NCBI GenBank assembly: GCA_019454045.1
Contig: SKCR01007812.1
Location: 434,001-498,000, forward strand
From: Zanthoxylum bungeanum
Lineage: Eukaryota; Streptophyta; Magnoliopsida; Sapindales; Rutaceae
Direction: 5' to 3'
Length of the DNA stretch: 64,000 bases
In this document: positions 1 through 13,151 of the stretch, piece after piece
Layout of the letters: every line of letters begins with the position of its first letter
Position numbering within the stretch: the stretch's first letter is position 1
The notes under the pieces: generated by a model
What the model was told of the DNA's origin: nothing
Database searches by the model: none
Seen by the model: only the letters and a program-made list of their open reading frames with translations
Program-made: the position numbers and the translations under genes

Positions 1-299
1 TTGGTCAATTTTAGGGATTGTTTATTGCTAAAATGTCAACATATTCTCTTGTTTTTTTGTTGTCCTCCTTTTGTTTTAAAATCCCAAAGAGCTCTCTTGT
101 TAAAGCCACATAAAAACAGGGATCATGGGACTCTGCAAATCGTGCATTATGCTTATAGGTAATAAATCATTTCATTATTGTTATGGCTAGGCTCAATTAA
201 TTTGTCTTTCACTTAGAGACCAGCTAAAAAAAGGGCTTAAAATACACAAAGCCAAGTCCTTTTTAATTATTAATTTTGTGTTGATTTTGTTTGCTGCAG

Positions 300-2512
300 T
301 AATAGCTGGGAAAGAGAGGTTTGCATTCAAAGGGGTGGCATCAAATCTAGTAACATATCTAACAGATGTGATGAAAATGAGCAATTCAACTGCAGCCAAG
401 ACAGTCAGTAGCTGGAATGGCTTAACATCAATGCTACCACTGCTATTAGCACCACTTGCTGACTCCTATTGGGATCGACATTCCACCATTCTTGTATTTT
501 CTTTCATTTATATTGCGGTATATTTAATATATAACTAAATCTTAACCATACAACGTGATACCACCGGCTCAGATTCTTATTCATAATAATATCAAACATT
601 ATATGTTTGTTTTTTCAGGGGCTAATGGTATTGACATCAACAGCATTTGCTTGGGGAGGGTCTCCAACAGACACCATAACTTGTTATTCTTTTCTATTTC
701 TCTCCTTATCTTTGATTTCACTAGGCCTTGCTGGATATAACCCATCTTTGCAAGCATTTGGAGCTGACCAAATGGATAATGATGAAGAAATATTGACATG
801 TGCTCAAAATAAAAAATCAAACAACAAGAGTTTGTTCTTCAAATGGTGGTATTTTGGTGTATGTAGTGGCAGCCTTTTGGGCATCACAGTTATGTCCTAC
901 ATTCAAGACACCTTTGGTTGGGTACTGGGATTTGCCATTCCTACTATTGCTATGCTCACATCAGCAGCTTTTTTCTCATTTGCTAGCCGATTTTGTAAGT
1001 ATAAATCAGATCATGAGGCTCAGAATATTAAGGGTAAGCCATTCTTGAGCTTAATTCAAGCCATCAAAGCAGCTGCATCAAAATTAAAGAACAGCAGAAC
1101 TGTCTTACCAGTTAACGAATCTGATGTAGTGGAGCTAGAGTAAGTGTAACATTCATATTTAAGAGATATTGCCACTTTCGCCCCTAATATTTTTGAATTC
1201 TACCATTCACCCCTTATAGTTTTTATAATACCATTTCTTCTTATATCAACACTTTAGTCCCACATATTTAGAAAATACAAGTTTTAATCAATACTGTTAA
1301 ATATATTTTTTTAGTAATTGAGCCACTTTTCATCTAATTTTGAAAAATAATTTTTTACTAGCTTTGGATAGTTTTTGTGATATTCAAATCATTTAACACT
1401 AATCGAATGAAAATTGACTCAAAATTAATGAATAAAAATTTAACGATAAGGCCTAAAATTTGTATTTTCAAAACTGTAGAGATTAAACTGTCATTATACT
1501 AATTTTCAAGGTGATTGGATTTTGTCTTTTTTGTAAATTTTTACATTAGGAGAAATAAGATATCATAAAAACTACAGGAGGTAAATGGTAAAAGGTGGTT
1601 TATTTAGGCAGCAAAGTGGCAATCTCCCTATGTTTGATTTCGAGGCATCTTCACTAGTTTGGTTTTTGATTATAGATAATTTTACTTGGTGATAGGCTTC
1701 AAGAGAAACCTCTATGTGGGCAAGATCAAAATAAGGAATTGGATAATGAGAATCCTGTAAATGGAAACCATCCAGTACAAAATGTGAAGATAATCCTGAG
1801 GATTTTGCCCATTTGGGCAATGCTACTGATGTTTGCTGTAATATTCCAACAACCAGCTACATTTTTCACTAAACAAGGCATGACAATGAAGAGAAATATT
1901 GGGAGCAAATTCAAGATCCCACCAGCAACACTTCAAAGTGCCATTGCAATATCAGTAATACTCTCAATGCTATTATACGATACAATTTTGATACCCATGA
2001 TACAAATTATAACCTGTAACAGTTTTAAAAATGGTATCAGTGTAATGCAAAGAATGGGAATTGGTATGTTTCTTACTAGCATAGCCATGGTGGTAGCTGC
2101 AGTTGTAGAAACAAAGAGACTGAAGATGATCAAAGAATCAGAAACAGAGCCCATCAGTATATTTTGGATTCTGCCTCAGTACATTCTGTTGGGTGTTTCA
2201 GATATTTTCACAGTAATTGCAATGCAAGAATTTTTCTACAGTGAAGTACCAGTTAGAATGAGAACAATGGGGTTTGCTTTATATACAAGTGTTTTTGGGG
2301 TTGGAAGTTTTTTGAGTGCCATGTTGATCTCACTCATTGAATTTGTCACTAGTTCAAGAAATGGACAGAGCTGGTTCTCGGATGATATGACACAAGCTCG
2401 ATTGGACTTGTACTACTGGGTTTTAGCCTTGGCAAGTGCTTTGAGCTTGCTGTTTTATTTAATCTTTTGTAAATTTTACAAAAGTAGGAGTGATTTGAGT
2501 GATCAAAACTAA
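300..2512 (+). CDS. NPF (NRT1/PTR family) proton-coupled transporter, 5' exon outside window
   Basis: Plant NPF transporters are 12-helix plasma-membrane or vacuolar carriers for nitrate, peptides, hormones or specialised metabolites. Three exons are visible: 300-517, 619-1139 and 1696-2512, all with GT-AG borders and compatible reading phase (first intron phase 0, second joins GA to G as Glu). They encode about 518 residues; the family is usually 550-600, so the missing first exon should encode roughly the first 40-60 residues and lies left of the window. Family landmarks are [10 protein letters not shown], a [16 protein letters not shown] segment, [16 protein letters not shown] and [13 protein letters not shown], then hydrophobic helices down to the stop at 2510-2512. 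It looks closest to the NPF5 group, but subfamily and substrate are inference. The first acidic residue of the usual ExxER motif is Ala here (AGKER). No frameshift or stop interrupts the exons. Confidence 0.85.
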
Positions 2513-2566
2513 AAGGGTCTGATGGTTCTAATGCTTTTACTATGTTTTTTTTTTTTTTTTTGGGGC

Positions 2567-2572
2567 AATAAA
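2567..2572 (+). terminator. Candidate polyadenylation signal of the NPF gene
   Basis: AATAAA lies 55 bases after the NPF stop codon, just downstream of a long T run. It is the first canonical near-upstream element after the gene. Plant poly(A) signals are loose, so this is plausible rather than proven. Confidence 0.45.
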
Positions 2573-2714
2573 GAGTGATTGATTACAATTAGACCAAAAC
2601 CGTTTTAATTGTAGATGCAATTGCGTTATTTACTGAAGATATTGTTAACAACAATCAACAATTTTATTGTATATACTTATATATTATCAACAATATAAAT
2701 AAAATCAAAAACTT

Positions 2715-2903
2715 TTTTTTTTTTTTTTTTTTTTTTGGAAACGTTGAAAACCCCACCACCAAACCACCCATTCTGGGCCGCGGCGCAGGTAAAACCACCT
2801 GCTGTCCCAGGCTCTTACAAGAAAGTGCACCCCCTGGATTCGAACCCAAAACCTCAAAGTGAGATACTGGACCCTACACCACCAAGCCACACCCCTTTGG
2901 GAC
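2715..2903 (-). mobile_element. tRNA-derived SINE with poly(A) tail and 16-bp target duplication
   Basis: Read on the minus strand, this 190-bp element starts near 2903, carries an RNA polymerase III A box (TGGCTTGGTGG, 2889-2879) and a perfect B box (GGTTCGAATCC, 2846-2836) separated by 32 bases, and ends in a long A tail (the T run from 2715 on the + strand). It is flanked by a 16-bp direct repeat ATAAAATCAAAAACTT at 2699-2714 and 2904-2919. Such elements are non-coding and move using LINE proteins supplied in trans. The ORFs that cross it are artefacts. It lies about 200 bp beyond the NPF stop codon. Confidence 0.88.
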
Positions 2904-2919
2904 ATAAAATCAAAAACTT

Positions 2920-4250
2920 ACAAAAGTAAAAACAAAAACTTTTAATACAAGTAAATAAAATCAATAACAACACACTGACTTGAATAGATTGAGGCCATCA
3001 TATAATGCTATGTCATATAGCAGAAATTCGCCCCTACCCGTGTGCTTGTAGATCAATGGATGTATGCCATCAGGATTCAACAATCTGAAAATTGAAGTAT
3101 CTGCACTGAAGATTCGATCCCTAACGAATTTACTTGATGTATGTTTTCACATATCAAAACAATTTGTCTTATGGAAATCTTTTTTTTTTTCCTATATTCT
3201 TTTCCTTTTATATTCCATATATAAAGAATGAAAATCAGTGGTTATTGCCTTCAAACGTTTTCAATTTTATCGGAAAAGTTGTGTTGATCAGACATAATTT
3301 TCCGATTCAAAAAACTTAGTTTAAAAAAGAAAAATATTTTCAAGTAAACAAGGCTCATATTTGACTAATTAAATATATTAATTAATTTTAATATCATGCC
3401 AACCAACCACACACATCCAAGCCTAAACCTTGTTTTCCCAATTTAATATAGATGTTTTGAAAACACTTATAAACCTTTCAATTTCCATTTCTTTCTCTAA
3501 TGTCGGACTACTCTACCTCTATTTCTACACAAACCTCTTACAATACCCCACATTTGTATAGCAAATAGTGGTGATACTGTATATAGCATGATACAGAGAA
3601 AACTTAAAAATGATATGCATTAGGGGATGTGTCTTTTGGACTTGAACCTTCCTTAGTAAGTACTTATTGGATTTACCGATGAGTCAGTGTGTCTAGGAGA
3701 CATTGAATTGTTCATCATATTTTGTAAATCAAGACAATAAGTATAACATATATCAAATTTTGACACATTTCGATTCATACGATTGCGTTCATTTTGGTCA
3801 TGAGCAATCTTAGATTCATATGAGCTTTAGAGAATTTAGTCATTTCATTCTCATAAATGCGACCCCATATTACTCATATATAAGTGGCACAATGATTATA
3901 AGTATTATGTAATACTAATTTTCCTTCTGTGTGTATGGGAGAGAGTCTCCAAAATGAGTGTGACTTGTTGATATAGGGTTCATGATTTGACTTTCAGATT
4001 CTGGATTCGAATTCAGTGGGTGTATTTTTTATAAGAGTGAGACAGTCAGAAATTTTACATACTCCGTTTAAATCCAAGTCGAGTGATTTTACGACGAGAT
4101 TTCCAACATCCCAAAAAAATATCTTTGGGAGAGAGAATACTTAACTAAATAAATGAGAGTTGTTGTTTGTTGACCTTTTCGCACATTTGGGAGAGAATAG
4201 TTGAATAAAATATATAAAAGAAGTTATTTTTTTAAGTGATTGGTGTAATA
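2920..4250. other. Intergenic DNA, no convincing gene
   Basis: AT-rich flank between the SINE and the repeat-rich DNA around the first copia element. One short open stretch on the minus strand (about 3121-2965) reads like exon sequence, including PDGIHPLIYKHTGRGEF, but it is only about 50 codons long and I cannot assign a family. The rest shows no ORF, RNA gene or recognised element. Confidence 0.4.
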
Positions 4251-4785
4251 TAATCTCTATTAAATATTTTTAAGTCTCTTCATCACGTTAGGTGATAATT
4301 TCATATTAAAATTATATAATTAAATTAATAAATCTATTAAATAAAAATGATATTACAATAAAAATACATATTATAATTTTATAAGAAATCTATTATAACA
4401 AGAAAAGATATTAGATTATCATATTAAAATAAAATAAAAAACATTATTGAATTATCTTTAATTAACTTAATCTCTATAATTAATTTTTTATTATTAAATT
4501 ATAAAATAAAAATATCTCTATAATAATTTTTATTATTATTAAATTATAAAATTAAAATAATAAATTATTAACCTAAGAAACCTAATTATTAAATTATAAA
4601 ATTAAAATAAAGAAACCTATTATAATAAGAAAACATATTATAATCTCTCATTAAAACAAAAACATATGTGGCATTTAATCTCTATAATTAACCTCAACAA
4701 TTATTATTTTTTATTAAATTTTAAAATTAAAATATCTTTATAATTAATTTTGTATTAAATAAAAAACCTATTACAATAGAAATAG
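4251..4785. repeat. AT-rich degenerate repeat DNA, left part of a possible Helitron
   Basis: Variants of TATTATAATAAGAAAA and of TCTCTATAATTAAT recur many times. The same repeats resume at 15550 on the other side of the copia element; for example AATACATATTATAATTTTAT occurs near 4365 and again at 15550. The two blocks are therefore one older repeat unit split by the retrotransposon. A TCTCTATTAAAT at about 4252 could be a Helitron 5' start, which is a guess. Confidence 0.35.
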
Positions 4786-6542
4786 TGTTGGAATTGGTGC
4801 TCGGCGCGTCAAATTTTGTTGTATTTATTGTAAATACAATGTACAACTCTGTTTTATTGTGAATAAAATTAAGTAATTTTCATCAATATATTTTATTAAA
4901 TGGTAAAGGCGTAAAAGACCTTAGAATGAATAGTTGTGACATAATTACAAAAGCGCCGCAATTGTTACTGAGAAATGTCACAATACAATTCATTCTTAAA
5001 ATTGTTCCTTGTCAAGGTTTACATACTTGGTCAGTTAGTAAACCTGTGAGACTGGTACGTGTCGTATATTAGAATTGTTCTAACGGTTTGTCCTAGTAAA
5101 CCATGAGTCTTGGGAGACTCATATAGACACGTAGATATTTATTGGATGAATATTGAACGACTCATTTGAAGATTCTTGATAGATGGTACACCAAAGATAC
5201 TATGAATCTGTACGAATCGAATAACATATTAGCTCATTTGATTGTGATACTACTGTGGATATGTGAGATATCTTTCATACTATGATGACAGTAACGTCAA
5301 CGATATTTTAAGATCGGACTTTCGCATGTTCGTCGGGTATAGATTGATACTTATGATATCCTGTGATATATCCAAAGAGGATTTGTAGTCCCGTGTACGG
5401 GATTTAGGTGTCCAATTTATGATTTTTTGAAATCATTGGACAATGTATGATTCAGAAACAAGTTCCGAATATTTATTGAAGAATCATAAATATTATTTGA
5501 TAAGATTAAAAGTGTGTCAAATTTTAGGCCACAAAAATTGATTAATTTTGTTGAAAAATAAATTATATTTTCGGCCAAGGAGAACTTTGAGAAAATAAAG
5601 AAAAAGAGAGATTAGGGTTTATTGAAATTGACCAACACCAAGGAGGAGAAAATCAAAGAAATTGGAGTTTGGATTAAGGTAATCAAGAGTTCCTAATTTC
5701 TATCTTCTTAAGATTTTGTTTCTCAAGCATGTAAATATGTATAGGATATCTATTGCATATTTAAAATACAAATGAATCTTGGATATATATGTTTGAAACA
5801 AAACTTGGTGTTGATAGTTTTATAAACCTTAATAATTTCTTTATTTAGCATTTATAATAAGATTAATTAGGGAATTAATCTCAAAAATTAAAATTATCAT
5901 TCTAGAGTGATGTTACCACTCTAATATTGCCTAGAATTATTGTTGGGGCTTTATATTGTGGTGATTAAATTTTAGTGTAAATTAATTCGATTAATTTTGT
6001 AAATAAATTGAATTTTGACATGAAAAATAGAGAAAATAAATTCTGGAATCAGATCTGATTTGGTCCCTTAAAACAAAATATTTTTCATGTAAAAGTATGT
6101 CATTTGGATGATTTGGATGTGTATTGGGTGATGGATAAATTTCAGAAATTATTCCGGGGTGAAAACGTGAGAAAACGATGAAATTCACGTCGAAACGAGT
6201 TTGCCTCGTCGCGGCTGTGAACCCAGCGAACTGAGCACTATTCGGGTAGCCCAAGGGCTAACCAAACACTGCCCGAGTGATCGAGTTGCCCTGACTGGGC
6301 TGTTGGTTAAATTGTTTGACCGTTTGCCCGTTTCGCGTAGTATTTGTCGAAAAATATTTTCGTAAAATAATTCATCGTGTAACGAAATATATTACGTTAT
6401 TAAATGTTAATAAATAATATATTTAAAATTATTTGAGTGAATTAAAAATATTTTATATTAATTAATTCGCTCGGAAAATTTTAAAATGTTTAAAAATCTT
6501 TTTCGCCTTCCACCGCGCCATTCCGCTGCGCATACCCCAACA
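4786..6542 (+). repeat. 5' LTR of the decayed copia element, internally deleted
   Basis: 1757 bp from TGTTGG to CAACA. Compared with the 3' LTR it lacks about 630 bp (junction near 5487-5492, matching 13857-14486 in the other LTR) and about 55 bp (junction near 5588, matching 14586-14640). The second deletion removes the TATATAAAT promoter core. The remaining sequence aligns well to the 3' LTR. Confidence 0.85.
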
Positions 6543-6545
6543 AAA

Positions 6546-6557
6546 TGGTATCAGAGC
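6546..6557 (+). other. Primer-binding site, initiator tRNA-Met type
   Basis: TGGTATCAGAGC, the standard copia primer site complementary to the 3' end of initiator tRNA-Met, begins three bases after the 5' LTR. It sets the LTR end at 6542. Confidence 0.85.
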
Positions 6558-7285
6558 GTCTGATCCCACATTCAAAATAATTTTTCATGCCTTAATTATT
6601 TGGTATTTAATTCAATTTAATTTACACATGCTTGAGAATTAATTGATTGGATCAATTAGTTTGGTTGTTCAGTTTTGTAAAATCCCCATAATAAGGCTTT
6701 GTGTTTTGTGAGTGTATAGTACACTAATGGTCCGTCTCGTCAATACAGATATAAATATATTTCCTGATATCGTGGTTGTATCTTCCAAAGCATTGCGGCT
6801 ATGGTTAATGGAAATTTATTTATACCGGTAAAACTTATTTGATAAGAAACAAATTCGAGCGAAAGTGCATACCAATAAATGCCAAAGCAGTGAGGTAGTG
6901 CATAAGTACCTTGGATATGTATATTGACGAGTATTGCCTTGAATAAGCCTCATCCAATAGATGCCAAAGCAGTGAGGATTGAAAACGGTTCAGGATCTAT
7001 TTTAAAAGAGTCACATTGGATGTGATTGATAATTATTATCTACTTTCAAATATATTTGGGCACAATGTGCCAAAGTTGTGTGTTTAAATATATTTGTGAG
7101 GTCTACTTCTTGCTATAGAATTTAATTTAATTATTAAATTCCCGTATTTTATTTGGGGATTATCAATTTATGTAAAATAGTGGGAGGGCATCCTTATATT
7201 AAAAATCTAAGATATGTTGGATGTTTTGTGATATTGATGAAATTACTTTTATCTGTTAACTTCTGTTTCTTTTGTAAAGTTTGTG

Positions 7286-10200
7286 ATGATAGCTACTACT
7301 TCTTATAATCATTTTGCTCGTGTTCTGGACGCGAACAAATTGACTAGTCCTTAGAGCTTTAGTGAATGAGAATTATATCTTAAGATAGTCTTGAGATTAT
7401 AGAAGTTGGGTTATGTGCTGGATAATCCAGTACCATTGGATATTGCTCCAGAGTCGACATCTAAAGAGAGGGAGACATTTCAGAGATGAAGAGATGATGA
7501 TCTAAGAGTCATGTCACTCATTATCTCTACTATATCTTCTGATCTAAAGAGGCAATATGTTGATATGTATGACTCATTCAGTATCATAACTCAGCTTCGG
7601 GAGCTATTTCTGAACTAGGAGCAGACCCTGGTGTACAGAATCTCCGTGGAATTGTTCCACGCTCGTTTTGATGATCGCAAGCCAGTGAGTCCATATGTCC
7701 TGCACATGATGGATCTCATTGAGCAGCCTTGAAAGTTTGACTTTCAACTAAATGAGACATTGGGCATGAATTTGATTCTTGGCTCACTCCCATCGGCGTA
7801 TTCCTAGTTCATTATGAACTTCAACATGCATGATATTCGTTGTTCCTACAGTTAGTTGCATAAGATGCTTCAGACTGCTGAGGAGGACATCAAAAAGGGT
7901 GTGCCAACACTCATTTCGAAGTCCTCTTTGCTTATTTCATCTTCTTAATCTACTAGATCAGACAAGAAAAAGAAGAAATAGACAAAGAAGATTGGTTCTG
8001 GTGTTTCTCCCAAAGGAAAGGTAGCGAAGCCAGGCAAGTCGAAGAAGAAATCCGCTGAGGACAAGTGCCACCACTATGGCAAGATTGGACATTGGAGACG
8101 TAATTTTCCAGACTACATAGCTTCCGTCAGACGAGAGAGAGCCGCCACATCAGGTATATTTATTTTCACTATCATTAATATCTCTTTGGCTTGTGAAACC
8201 ATTGGTTCTGGATGAGTTTTAGATTCTGCTAGTCCTACTCACATCTGCAATTCGTTGCACGGGCAAATGGTCAGTACGATGCTTGATCCAGGCAAGATGC
8301 AACTGCGTTTTGGGAATGAAGATTCTTTATTTGCAGCAGCCGTTGGCGATTACGAGATTCGTCTATCCAAAGACAATATCATTTTGACAGATTATGTTTT
8401 TGTGCCTGGTTGTGTAGCTATTATTATCTCATTGTTTGTATTAGATACAAAATGATATCATGTACATATTAAGAATCGTTCCATGTGTTGGACAATTATG
8501 ACCCATAACATCACTATTTGTAAAGAACATTGTGTTTTTGTACAAATTAACTATGTGACAAAAGGAAATTGATATTTTATCATTATTATAATTAGATTAC
8601 TTGGATATATATTAATGATAAAAGTTCATATGGTTAAATCAGATTAATAAGATATGAGACAATATTAATCCACGGACGGTTTAATCATTAAATATACCTA
8701 GTCGAAGTATTATCGAGACTGGACATTGATGATGTGGAATAGACTAGTATTACACTTGTGCGCGTTATGTAAGCTTAACGACATAGTTCTCATATATTTA
8801 GGTATTAGATACTTATGTAAGTGTAATAAGAGGTTCTGTTAGCCGTTAGACCAGAAACAGTTCGCTCTGGATAGACCTACTCGGAATCTCATTGGTAGTA
8901 TGACTATGTGTCTATGAGAATCTGAATCAGGGTAGGTGTATGTGATCTTTAACCTGAGACTTACGTCGCTATTACTTGCGACAATCAATTTACTTTAGTA
9001 TTGGTCATCTGGAGCTTTAACAGGTTCTGTGTGCGCCTGTATTGGGTTTACTGAGAATCGTAATGTATTGGATGTGATGTCAAGATGAGAGTATCACTTC
9101 AGTCATATGAAGATGATGGTCACACAGAATACGAAACTAGTACTCTAAAAGCTGCAGCTATATGGATAGTATGACTAGGTCATGACTTCCCGATTGCAGA
9201 GATTAGTTACTCGGGATCCGATATATACTTCGTACGGGGCAGACATAAAGCCACCCTAGGCTTAGCATGTGACATCCGATACTGGATCGTATTACATATT
9301 ACATTATATTTGTATTACTACGCCTGATACATATGATATTCCTCGGCGAATATTTCTGGAGAATTAGGTAGGCACGGTGCTTTACTAGAAGCCAACCATG
9401 TCTTGTAAACCGGTTAGAACGTGGTACGGGGTACGCACGTGTTTGGATAGTCCGATAACCGTATTTACTGCCAACATATCCATGAATCTCTTGGGTCGTT
9501 TCCCAAAGATTCACCAATGACATTCGACTCAAATAGAATTATTCCGGTATTAATTATGAGAGAGAAAATTAATCTGGGATTAATTGCGACAAGAATTAAT
9601 ATGGGATTAAATCCGTATAGTAAAGAGAATGCGATTAATTTAGAATTAATCGATAAAATAAATTTAATAGTTAAATTGGATTTTTCTATTTAATTAATTT
9701 ATTTGTGGCTAAAATAATATATCAGATATATTATTGAAATCAGATTTCAACATGAAATTAAAATTGGATTTTAATTCCGGCGAACGAATTAATTTAGAAT
9801 TAATTCGAAAGCGACTATCGTAATAATTTTGCGAGGCATAGCGCGAACGAAAAATTCCTTTATTTGGAATTAAACGAACCCGATAAAATTGCTCGTGACT
9901 TTGCTTGTGTCTTTTTGTGTTTTGGGAACACAAAATATCTTTGACTTTGGTAGGGCCCAAGTCAAGTTGTGTGTTGGAGAAGCCAACTTAAATTTTGAAT
10001 TTAAAATGTGGTGGGACCACATGACTTACATCAAATGTCTATAATTGATGTAAGTAGTTGGTTTTCTTTAATGCATTCTTTAAACACACAAAACTACCAA
10101 GTTTTTGAAAAACAACCAACACTCTCTCTTCTTCCTGACAATGGCCGAAACCTTTTCTCCCATGGTGTGAAATTTTGTTTCAAAATTTCTTCAAAGCTAG

Positions 10201-13074
10201 CAATTGGAGGAGTCAAATGAGGTGATAGGGAAATTCACCCAAGGAACAAACAATTAAACAACAAGCTTGGAGCTTCATCCAAAAGAGCAAATTTTGAATT
10301 TCTTCATAAATCAATGTAAGTGATTCTGCCACTTTACTTGATTATTTCACACATAAAATCACATTTAGGATCTTGTGGCATGTCTGAGAGACTAAAACTA
10401 TGTATATATATATATATATATGATATGAATGATGTTTGTTACGCAAATATTCAAATTCATCTGGTCATTATATTTTGCATGCTATTAGAGATTTTTACGA
10501 AATTGGGGATAATAAACGTAAAAGATCTGAAATAACTGATACTGAATTGTGGCATATGCGGTTAGGTCATATATGTGTACAACGTCTGACCCAGTTGGTT
10601 AAAAATGGTTTAATTGAGAATCTAACCATACAACCTTTTCCAACTTGTGAATCTTGTATTCATGGTAAAATGAACAAAGCCCTGTTTACTGGTGTTGGAC
10701 ATCGGACCACTGACTTATTGGAGCTCGTATATAATGATGTATGTGGTACTATAAGTCTCACTGCTCATAGTGGTTTTTCTTACTTCGTAACATTTACCGA
10801 TGATTTTTCATGGTATGGTTATGTTTATTTGATGAAACATAAATTGGAAACCTTTGAAAATTTCAAAGAATTTCAAAACTAAGTAGAAAAACAAACTGAT
10901 GAATTCATCAAATGTCTTCGATCAGATTGAGACGGTGAATATATGAGTAGTGAATTTACCGAGTATCTCAAAGAGAATGAGATTCTCGCTCAATATACTC
11001 CTCTGGGTACTCCACAGCATAATGAAGTGTCTGAAAGGAGAAATCAGACTTTATTGGATATGGTCCGATCAATGTTGAGTTTTACAGATCTGACATAATT
11101 TTTGTAGGGGTATGCTCTTCTGACTATTGCACATCGGTTGAATAGGGTTCCCTCTAAAGTTGTTCCTACTACTCCATATGAGATATGGATTGGTAGGAAA
11201 TCAAACCTTAATTATATTAAGATTTGGGGTTGTCCTGCATACGTCAAGATGACGCAGCATGATAAACTTTTGCCTCGAGGGTGAAAAGTTAGGTTTGTTG
11301 GATATCTTTTGAATTCCAGATGATATCAATTCTATGAACCCGAGCATCGAAATGTGTTCGTAGCTCGTTTTGCCAGATTTCTTGAAGAAGAATTTTTGGT
11401 AGAAGGCAGTAATCATAGAAGGGTTGAACTTGATGAAGTCCAACCTATATATGACAGACCAATAGAGGAATCAGAAGTTAGACAGAAGCATGACCTTCTA
11501 GTTCCACTCTCTGTAGGTCTACTAGGATATCGAGACCTCATGAGCGCTTGTATTTGATACAAGACAAGAGTCTTGATGTGCTCCTTATTGAGGAGACTGA
11601 TCCGTATACCTACAGAGAAGCAATATTAGACATTGATTCCGTTAAATAGTAAGAATCCGTGAATTTCAAAATAAACTCTATGCATCAGAATCAAGTATGG
11701 GACTTGATTCTGCTTCCTGAGGGAATTGTTCCATTTGGTTGTAAATGGGTTTACAAAATGAAGCGCGAGCTTGATGGTAAAGTTGAAACCTTTAAAGCTC
11801 GACTGGTTGCTAAAGGTTACACTCAAAGGCCAAATACATTTCACCAGTAGCGATGCTGAAGTCTATTAGGATTTTGTTGGCTATCGCTGCTTACCATGAT
11901 TATGATATTTGGCAAATGGATGTCAAAACGAATTTTCTTAATGGATTTCTTGATGAAGAAATCTATATGGAACAGCCAGAGGGTTTTTTCTCCAGCCAAA
12001 ACTCGGGCATTGTATGTAAGCTTAAGAAGTCCATTTATGGGCTTAAACAAACTTCGTGGAGTTGGAATCTTCGTTTTGATGAGGTAACCAGATTGCTTGG
12101 TTTTCCCTAAAATGAAGAAGAACCTTGTGTTTATAAAAATGTTGCTTTATGTTGATGACATCCGGATCATTGAAAATGATCTTGGAATGATGCAGGGTGT
12201 TAAAGCATATCTTTGTAAAAAAATTCTCCATGAAAGACTTGGGTGAAGCTTCCTATATACTTGGTATAAAACTCTATAGGGATAGAGAAATGAAGCTGAT
12301 TGTGTTATCTCAATCTTCGTACATAGATAAGATCCTTGAAATGTACAACTTTAGTAATTGTAAAATTACTAATATAAATTTTTGACATGACATTCATCTT
12401 TCGAAGAAGATGTGTCCTCAGACGGAAGATGAAAAGGCTAGAATGTCTAGTAAACCTTATGCATCATGCTTAGGAAGCATCATGTATGTCATGTTATGTA
12501 CGAGACTTGATATCAGTCATGCAGTAAACTTTACTCGCAGATATCAATCAAATCCAGGTAACGAACATTGGATGACCGTTAAACGTATCCTAAAGTATCT
12601 AAAAGGTACTAAGAATAAGTTTCTTATTTATGGAGAAGGTGATTTATAGATAAGAGGATATACAGATTCTGACTTTCAGACAGATCCTGATGATAAAAAG
12701 TCTACCTCAGATTTTGTATTTACTCTTAATAATACTGCAGTCAGTTTGAAGTGTTCCAAACAAGGATCAACAACTGATTCCACCACTGAGAGGGAATTTA
12801 TTACTGCATCAGATACTGCAAAAGAAGCTGTATGGATTAGAAAATTTATCACTGAATTGGGAGTTGTCCCGAGCATCGAGGATTCAATCCCGTTATTTTG
12901 TGATAACAGTGGTGCCGTTGCACATGCAAAAGAACCGAGAGCGCATCAGAAATCGAAATATATGGAATGAAAGTACCACATTATTCGTGAGATCATCGCT
13001 CGAGGAGACGTTTCCATATGCAAGATATCTAGAGAGGATAACATAGAAGACCCGCTTACAAAGGCCTTGCCTTA
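7286..13074 (+). pseudogene. Copia gag-pol remnant
   Basis: The gag start is probably the ATG at 7286, but stops follow within 25 codons. A worn zinc knuckle lies near 8057-8115 (KCHHYGKIGHWRRNFPD, where the second and last Cys of CCHC are lost). A protease-like segment runs to 8455. After an insertion, the pre-integrase and integrase region resumes at about 10440 (LWHMRLGH, CESCIHGKMNKALF, FVTFTDDFSWYGY). Reverse transcriptase motifs appear at 11690-12110 (KARLVAKGYTQ, QMDVKTNFLNGF, SIYGLKQ) and RNase H with the terminal PLTKALP up to 13074. At least ten frameshifts or stops make it non-coding. Confidence 0.8.
8554..10397. mobile_element. LTR-like insertion nested in the copia pol region (probable solo LTR)
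   Basis: Copia homology stops at about 8555 and resumes at about 10402, and AACTATG occurs at both edges (8549-8555, 10396-10402), as expected of a target duplication. The inserted 1.84 kb has no coding homology. Its right part, with C/T-rich leader-like sequence, a purine-rich stretch and ATCAATGTAAGT near 10311, resembles the R-U5 part of plant LTRs. The exact ends do not show clean TG...CA, so the LTR assignment and limits are tentative. Confidence 0.45.
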
Positions 13075-13151
13075 AAGACTATATTATAGACATGTAAAGG
13101 CGATGAGAATTAGATAGCATCAAATTTGGCACTAGAACAAGTGGGAGAAAA

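Noticed and set aside
2836..2889. Possible tRNA gene from the A and B boxes (also at 17659-17712)
   Set aside because: No cloverleaf or acceptor stem can be formed, and each sits in an element with a poly(A) tail and target duplication, so they are SINE promoters.
2664..2929. ORFs of about 60 codons crossing 2664-2929
   Set aside because: They lie across the SINE and its poly(A) tract; the element is non-coding.
10008..10220. 70-codon ORF in the nested insertion
   Set aside because: It lies in LTR-like leader sequence with no homology and is probably chance.
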